Of a stretch of DNA of 64,000 bases, positions 59,941-64,000 are shown piece after piece. Position 1 is the stretch's first letter. Each line of letters begins with the position of its first letter. Source of the DNA: Nocardioides pinisoli (GTDB taxonomy: Bacteria; Actinomycetota; Actinomycetes; Propionibacteriales; Nocardioidaceae). The translations under genes were made by a program, and so were the position numbers. A model generated the notes under the pieces. That model made no database searches. It saw only the letters and a list, made by a program, of their open reading frames with translations, and was not told where the DNA came from. The stretch is from the NCBI RefSeq assembly GCF_024199985.1, contig NZ_JANARS010000005.1, positions 248,001 through 312,000 of the forward strand, in the 5' to 3' direction.

Positions 59941-60252
59941 CTAGACGCGAGGCGGCTCGCCAGACGAGGTCGGGGCGTCCGGGTCGGGGCCCGACCCGCC
60001 GCTCGGCCGGTCCTCGAGCTCGCCCGCGAGCCGGGCGAGCAGGGCGTCGACGTCGGACATCCGGTAGCCGCGCAGCGCGAGCGGGAACCGCACCGTGCGC
60101 AGGTCGTGCGCCTCGAGGGGGCGGTCGTCGGGCAGGGCGAGGTCGGGCCGGTCGTCGTAGGCCGGGGGCATCGACCCGCCGCGTCCGGAGGCCACCATCG
60201 CGACGCCGCCCATCGCGAGGACGATGAGGATCGCGAAGAACCACGTCATCAT
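59941..60252 (-). CDS. DivIVA-domain membrane-anchored protein
   Basis: A 103-residue protein with one N-terminal membrane helix (TWFFAILIVLAMGGVAMVA), a Pro/Asp-rich linker and a short DivIVA-like segment (VRFPLALRGYRMSDVDALLA, RLAGELE). Short proteins of this kind are common in actinobacteria and may act in polar growth or division. The ATG (60252) overlaps the stop of the LOG-family gene as ATGA. Confidence 0.82.
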   Translation of the reverse strand: MMTWFFAILIVLAMGGVAMVASGRGGSMPPAYDDRPDLALPDDRPLEAHDLRTVRFPLALRGYRMSDVDALLARLAGELEDRPSGGSGPDPDAPTSSGEPPRV

Positions 60253-61019
60253 TCGGGTCGCTCCGGCTCCGGTGAGGGCCAGCGGTCCTCGCGCGCGGCC
60301 ACCATCAGCGACACGGCCTCGTCGACGTCGTCGGTGAGCACCAGCATGTCGAGGTCGGCGGCGTTGATCTTGCCCTCGGCCAGCACGGTCTCGCGCAGCC
60401 AGCCGACCAGGCCCGACCAGTAGGACGTGCCGATCAGCACGATGGGGAACGACGTCACCTTGCGCGTCTGCACGAGCGTCAGCGCCTCGAAGAGCTCGTC
60501 GAGGGTGCCGAGGCCGCCGGGCAGGACGACGAAGCCCTGGGAGTACTTGACGAACATCGTCTTGCGGGCGAAGAAGTAGCGGAAGTTGATGCCCTTGTCG
60601 ACCCACTGGTTGAGGCCGGACTCGAAGGGCAGCTCGATGCCGAGGCCGACGCTGGCGCCGCCTGCCTCGCAGGCACCCTTGTTGGCCGCCTCCATGGCGC
60701 CCGGGCCGCCGCCGGTGATGACGGCGAAGTCGGCCTCGACCAGCTTGCGGCCGACCTCCTCGCCGATCGCGTAGAAGGGGTGGTCGACCGGCGTGCGGGC
60801 GGAGCCGAAGACTGCGATGGCGGGGCCGGTCTCGGCGAGCGCGCCGAAGCCCTCGACGAACTCGGCCTGGATCCGCAGCACGCGCCAGGGATCGGTGTGG
60901 ACCCAGTCGGTGGCGCCCCGGGAGTCGAGCAGGCGCTGGTCGGTGGTGCTGCCCTCGTGGACCTGGCCGCGACGCTCGATGACCGGTCCGGCCATGCGGT
61001 CGACCTGCCGGTCGCTCAC
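60249..61019 (-). CDS. LOG-family protein (TIGR00730, Rossmann fold)
   Basis: A 256-residue protein of the LOG family, whose known members hydrolyse cytokinin or nucleoside 5′-monophosphates to free base and ribose phosphate. AIAVFGSARTPVDHPFYAIG, VITGGGPGAMEAANKGACEA and the signature PGGLGTLDELFEALTLVQT are present. GTG 61019 overlaps the dapE stop as GTGA. The location beside dapE is common in actinobacteria. Confidence 0.92.
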   Translation of the reverse strand: MSDRQVDRMAGPVIERRGQVHEGSTTDQRLLDSRGATDWVHTDPWRVLRIQAEFVEGFGALAETGPAIAVFGSARTPVDHPFYAIGEEVGRKLVEADFAVITGGGPGAMEAANKGACEAGGASVGLGIELPFESGLNQWVDKGINFRYFFARKTMFVKYSQGFVVLPGGLGTLDELFEALTLVQTRKVTSFPIVLIGTSYWSGLVGWLRETVLAEGKINAADLDMLVLTDDVDEAVSLMVAAREDRWPSPEPERPE

Positions 61020-62080
61020 GCGAGCCACTCCTTGAGGATGCGCTCGCAGCGCTCGACGTGCTCGGCGGGGACGTGCTCGTCCTGCTTGTGGGCGAACATC
61101 GGGTCGCCGGGGCCGAAGTTGACCGCCGGGATCCCGAGGCGGGTGAACTGCGCGACGTCGGTCCAGCCGAACTTCGGCGCGGCCTCGCCGCCCACCGCAT
61201 CGACGAACGCCTTCGCGGCGGGCCGGTCGAGCCCGGGCATCGCGCCGGCGGCCATGTCGGTCACCGTGACGTCGTAGCCCTCGAAGAAGTCGCGGACGAA
61301 CGCCTCCGCGTCGGCCTCGCTGCGGTCGGGGGCGAAGCGGAAGTTGACCTCGACGACGCACTCGTCGGGGATCACGTTGCCGGCGACGCCGCCGCGGATG
61401 CCGGTCGCGTTGAGGCCCTCGTGGAAGGTCAGGCCGTCGATCTCGGGCTGCCTCGCGACGTAGCCGTTGAGCCGGTCGAGCACGGGCCCGGCGAGGTGGA
61501 TGGCGTTGACGCCCTTCCAGCTGCGGGCGCTGTGCGAGCGCTCCCCGGTCGTCCGCACGTCGACGCGCATGGTGCCCTGGCAGCCCGCCTCGATCGAGGC
61601 GTTGCTGGGCTCCATGAGGATCGCGAAGTCGGCCTGCAGCAGGTCGGGGTCGCTCTCGGTCAGCTTGCGCAGGCCGTTGTGGACCGAGTCGACCTCCTCG
61701 GCCTCGTAGAAGATGAAGGTGAGGTCGCGGTTGGGCTCGGTGAGGTCGGCGGCGAGCTTGAGCATGACCGCGTCGCCGCCCTTCATGTCACAGCTGCCCA
61801 GGCCGTGCAGGACGCCGTCCTCGAGCCGCGAGGGCAGGTTGTCGTTGAGCGGCACGGTGTCGATGTGCCCGGCGAGCACGACGCGCTCACCGCGGCCCAG
61901 GTCGGTGCGCGCGACCAGCGTGTGCCCACGGCGGGTGACGGTGAGGTGCGACAGCCCGCGCAGCGCCTCCTCCACGGCGTCGGCGATCTCCTGCTCGTGG
62001 TGGCTGACGGAGAAGATGTCGACGAGCTCCTGGGTGAGGGTGACGACGTCGGCGGAGAGATCGAGGGGCATGCCGCTCAT
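61016..62080 (-). CDS. dapE: Succinyl-diaminopimelate desuccinylase
   Basis: Metal-dependent M20 amidohydrolase of the lysine and diaminopimelate pathway, 354 residues. VVLAGHIDTVPLNDNLPSR holds the first zinc His and Asp, LHGLGSCDMKGGDAVMLKLA the bridging Asp, and FYEAEEVDSVHNGL the Glu pair. HSARSWKGVNAI and the closing His in FAHKQDEHVPAEHVERCERI complete the site. Starts at ATG 62080 or 62071 are both possible; the frame to 62116 would run into the TetR gene. It overlaps the LOG-family gene downstream. Confidence 0.93.
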   Translation of the reverse strand: MSGMPLDLSADVVTLTQELVDIFSVSHHEQEIADAVEEALRGLSHLTVTRRGHTLVARTDLGRGERVVLAGHIDTVPLNDNLPSRLEDGVLHGLGSCDMKGGDAVMLKLAADLTEPNRDLTFIFYEAEEVDSVHNGLRKLTESDPDLLQADFAILMEPSNASIEAGCQGTMRVDVRTTGERSHSARSWKGVNAIHLAGPVLDRLNGYVARQPEIDGLTFHEGLNATGIRGGVAGNVIPDECVVEVNFRFAPDRSEADAEAFVRDFFEGYDVTVTDMAAGAMPGLDRPAAKAFVDAVGGEAAPKFGWTDVAQFTRLGIPAVNFGPGDPMFAHKQDEHVPAEHVERCERILKEWLA

Positions 62081-62108
62081 CCAATCACCCGGGCCTCGCG
62101 ACGATCGC

Positions 62109-62876
62109 TCACCCACGCCCCGGCTGCCGGGACGCGAGGTGGGCGAGGAGCCCGTCCACGATGCGCCCCAGGCCGAAGTCCAGCTCGCGGCGCTGGTCGC
62201 TCGCGGCCTGGTAGGCCTCGCCGGCGGCCGTGCCCACCCGGCCCGCGAGGGGGTAGTCGTGGCCGGCCATCACCTCGGCGAGCGCCTCGTGGTTGGCCTC
62301 CCACCACTCGGCATCGGTCATCCCGGACTCCCGCTCGGCCGCGCGCACGGCCTGCTCGGCCCGGGCCACGCCGGTGCCGAAGGACACCAGGAGGGTCACG
62401 GCCTGGTCCATCTCGACGTCGTCGAGGCCGATCCCCTCGACCGCGGCCAGCTGCCACTCGTAGCGGTCGGCGACGTGGGGACCGAGCCAGGCGCGCACAC
62501 CGGTGACCTCCAGCAGCCACGGGTGGGCGCGGCACTCCTCGTACTGCAGGCGCGCCACCTGCTCGAGCCGCTCGCGCAGGTCCGCGGGGTGTCCGGGCAG
62601 CGTCGTGCGGCCCAGCACCTGGTCGACCATCAGCACGACGAGGTCGCCGCGGTTGGCGACGTAGGTGTAGAGCGTCATCGCCCCGAGGTGCAGGTGCTGC
62701 GCCAGTCCCCTCATCGACAGCGCCGCCAGGCCGTCGCGGTCGGCGAGCTCGATGGCGGCGTCGACGACGTCGTCGAGGGTCACCTTCGGCCGCGGCCCCC
62801 GGCGCGCCCCGGCGTCCGCGACGGCCGGCACGCGGTGTCGCCACAGCAGCCGCAGCACGGGGTCCGGTTCGGTCAC
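62109..62876 (-). CDS. TetR-family repressor of the divergent ABC exporter
   Basis: A 255-residue TetR protein: the HTH part reads VTLDDVVDAAIELADRDGLA, ALSMRGLAQHLHLGAMTLYT and YVANRGDLVVLMVDQVLG, then a TetR_C-type ligand domain. It is divergent from an ABC exporter ATPase, and two strong dyads (62897–62909 and 62941–62953) lie between them, so autorepression and exporter control are likely. GTG 62876 is preferred because TAGGGT ends seven bases upstream; GTG 62885 is the alternative. The open frame beyond, to 63035, crosses the operators and is rejected. Confidence 0.9.
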   Translation of the reverse strand: MTEPDPVLRLLWRHRVPAVADAGARRGPRPKVTLDDVVDAAIELADRDGLAALSMRGLAQHLHLGAMTLYTYVANRGDLVVLMVDQVLGRTTLPGHPADLRERLEQVARLQYEECRAHPWLLEVTGVRAWLGPHVADRYEWQLAAVEGIGLDDVEMDQAVTLLVSFGTGVARAEQAVRAAERESGMTDAEWWEANHEALAEVMAGHDYPLAGRVGTAAGEAYQAASDQRRELDFGLGRIVDGLLAHLASRQPGRG

Positions 62877-62896
62877 AAGCGCCACCCTAACTTCTT

Positions 62897-62953
62897 CGTA
62901 CGTCGTACGGAATAAATGGTAGGGTCCACCCGCTTCATTCCGTACGGCGTACG
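62897..62953. promoter_or_regulatory. Two TetR-type operators between divergent genes
   Basis: CGTACGTCGTACG (62897–62909) is a perfect dyad around its central T; CGTACGGCGTACG (62941–62953) is the same dyad around G. With the flanking ATTCC the two sites are inverted copies of each other. Site 1 overlaps the region just upstream of the TetR −10 box TAGGGT (62889–62884). A second TAGGGT (62920–62925) points to the ABC gene, with site 2 between it and that gene's ATG. Confidence 0.85.
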
Positions 62954-62967
62954 ACAAAGGAGGCACG

Positions 62968-63966
62968 ATGACCCAGGCACCATCCCTGCCAGCACCGGCG
63001 ACAGGGCCGGCCCTGCACGCCCGAGGGCTGCGCAAGCACTACGGCGGCACGGCCGCCCTCGACGGCTTCGACCTGACCGTCGAGCGCGGGACCGTGCACG
63101 CCCTGCTCGGTCCCAACGGGGCGGGCAAGTCCACGGCCGTCAACACCCTCGCCACCCTGACCCGGGTCGAGGAGGGAGAGGCACGCGTCGCCGGCCTCGA
63201 CGTGCGGTCACAGCACGCGCAGGTCCGCTCGGCGATCGGCCTGGTGGGCCAGGCGGCCGCGCTCGACGAGGTGCTCCACGGACGCGAGAACCTCGTGATG
63301 TTCGCCCGGCTGCACGGACTGTCCACGCCGGCGGCACGGGACCGGGCCGCCGGGCTCCTCGAGGCCCTTGACCTCACCGAGGCCGCCGACCGCAAGGTGT
63401 CGACGTACTCCGGCGGCATGCGACGCCGGCTCGACATCGCCGTCGCCCTGCTCACCCGCCCCGCGGTGCTGTTCCTGGACGAGCCGACCACCGGGCTGGA
63501 CCCGCGCGGCCGGGCCGACGTGTGGGAGGCCGTACGCCGCGCGGTCGCGCTCGGCACGACCGTGCTGCTGACCACCCAGTACCTCGACGAGGCCGACCAG
63601 CTCGCCGACCGCATCACCGTCATGGACGCGGGTCGCGTCGTGGCCGAGGGCTCCCCCGCCGAGCTCAAGTCGCGGCTCGGCGGCGACCGGGTCCTGGTCG
63701 GGCTCCCGGACGCCGTCGACGCGGCGGTCGTGCGCGACGCGGTGGCCGCGGTCACGCACTCGGAGGTCCACGTGGACCGCGACGCTGGGGGGCTCGTCGT
63801 CGAGGCCGGCACCGCCGGCGGCACGCACGCGCTGGTCGCCGTGGTGCGCGCGCTCGACGCCTCGGGCGTCACCCCGACGCACGTGCACCTGCGCGAACCG
63901 ACCCTCGACGAGGTCTTCCTGCACCTGACCGACCGCACCGCGACCCCTGAGGAGAGCCACTCATGA
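62968..63966 (+). CDS. DrrA-type ABC exporter ATP-binding protein
   Basis: A 332-residue ATPase subunit of a drug/antibiotic-type exporter. Walker A GPNGAGKST, signature YSGGMRRRLDIAVALL and Walker B VLFLDEPTTGLDPRGR are intact. The C-terminal extension (about 230–330, LKSRLGGDRVLVGLPD, REPTLDEVFLHLT) is typical of the DrrA subfamily. AAAGGAGG precedes the ATG. The stop overlaps the next gene as ATGA. Regulation by the divergent TetR protein is expected; the substrate cannot be told. Confidence 0.94.
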   Translation: MTQAPSLPAPATGPALHARGLRKHYGGTAALDGFDLTVERGTVHALLGPNGAGKSTAVNTLATLTRVEEGEARVAGLDVRSQHAQVRSAIGLVGQAAALDEVLHGRENLVMFARLHGLSTPAARDRAAGLLEALDLTEAADRKVSTYSGGMRRRLDIAVALLTRPAVLFLDEPTTGLDPRGRADVWEAVRRAVALGTTVLLTTQYLDEADQLADRITVMDAGRVVAEGSPAELKSRLGGDRVLVGLPDAVDAAVVRDAVAAVTHSEVHVDRDAGGLVVEAGTAGGTHALVAVVRALDASGVTPTHVHLREPTLDEVFLHLTDRTATPEESHS

Positions 63967-64000
63967 GCGCCACGACCACCCTGCGCCAGAGCTGGATCAT
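63963..64000 (+). CDS. ABC exporter permease, 5′ end only
   Basis: The window ends 38 bases into this gene (MSATTTLRQSWII...). Its ATG overlaps the stop of the DrrA-like gene as ATGA, so a DrrB-type membrane subunit is expected from context. Too little is present to confirm it. Confidence 0.6.
   Translation, partial: MSATTTLRQSWI

Overview
The window is very GC-rich chromosomal DNA with dense, often overlapping genes (many GTGA, ATGA and TGATG junctions). Gene content points to a high-GC actinobacterium, most likely in the Nocardioides group: the sigE–anti-sigma–htrA block with a divergent O-methyltransferase, a 180-kDa-class NAD-glutamate dehydrogenase, a Ku/split-LigD end-joining set, DUF3117 and DUF6912 proteins, and a WS/DGAT-like acyltransferase. 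This placement rests on protein content seen by eye, not on a database search.

Layout. 71–3021: prfB and two tandem secreted paralogues. 3147–9392: a treZ–treY–treX operon making trehalose from glycogen. 9480–22400: a tad (Flp-type pilus) operon on the minus strand, whose ATPase gene tadA is cut in two by an integrated element of about 8.3 kb (13353–21672). 22581–27715: an NAD-dependent reductase, a large protein with an acyl-ACP-reductase-like C-terminal half, an SQR-like flavoprotein and a response regulator. 27799–31412: end-joining genes, with an L,D-transpeptidase inside the operon. 31641–37404: a putative dicarboxylate cluster (carboxyltransferase, CoA-transferase, MatC-like carrier, GntR regulator, TauE-like exporter). 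37424–46637: glutamate dehydrogenase, P5C dehydrogenase and a WS/DGAT-like enzyme. 46750–49409: a lipoprotein, a polytopic membrane protein and an RTX-repeat protein. 49455–51526: the cpaB and cpaE/tadZ-like pilus genes, far from the main tad operon. 51626–57657: the envelope-stress regulon, pepA and small genes. 57838–64000: an enoyl-CoA hydratase, an M14 peptidase, a LOG-family protein, dapE, and a divergent TetR/ABC exporter pair with two strong operators.

The most notable object is the element in tadA. Its junctions share only AGC. Joining the flanks through AGC restores one uninterrupted 422-codon tadA frame, with Walker A in one half and Walker B in the other. The element encodes a large serine integrase whose start lies 25 bp from the right junction, two HTH proteins with excisionase-like folds, an HK97-type major capsid protein, a chain of small coupled genes, and no recognisable terminase, portal, protease or tail gene. 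It therefore looks like a capsid-carrying satellite or phage remnant, similar in style to the phiRv1-type elements of mycobacteria, that switches off the pilus ATPase while integrated and could restore it on excision.

A second pattern runs through the window. Many gene starts lack a Shine–Dalgarno sequence but have a TANNNT hexamer ending 6 or 7 bases before the start codon. This is the arrangement expected for leaderless actinobacterial mRNAs, and the element's own genes use it too. No gene-free stretch exceeds 300 bases. No tRNA, rRNA or CRISPR array was seen.
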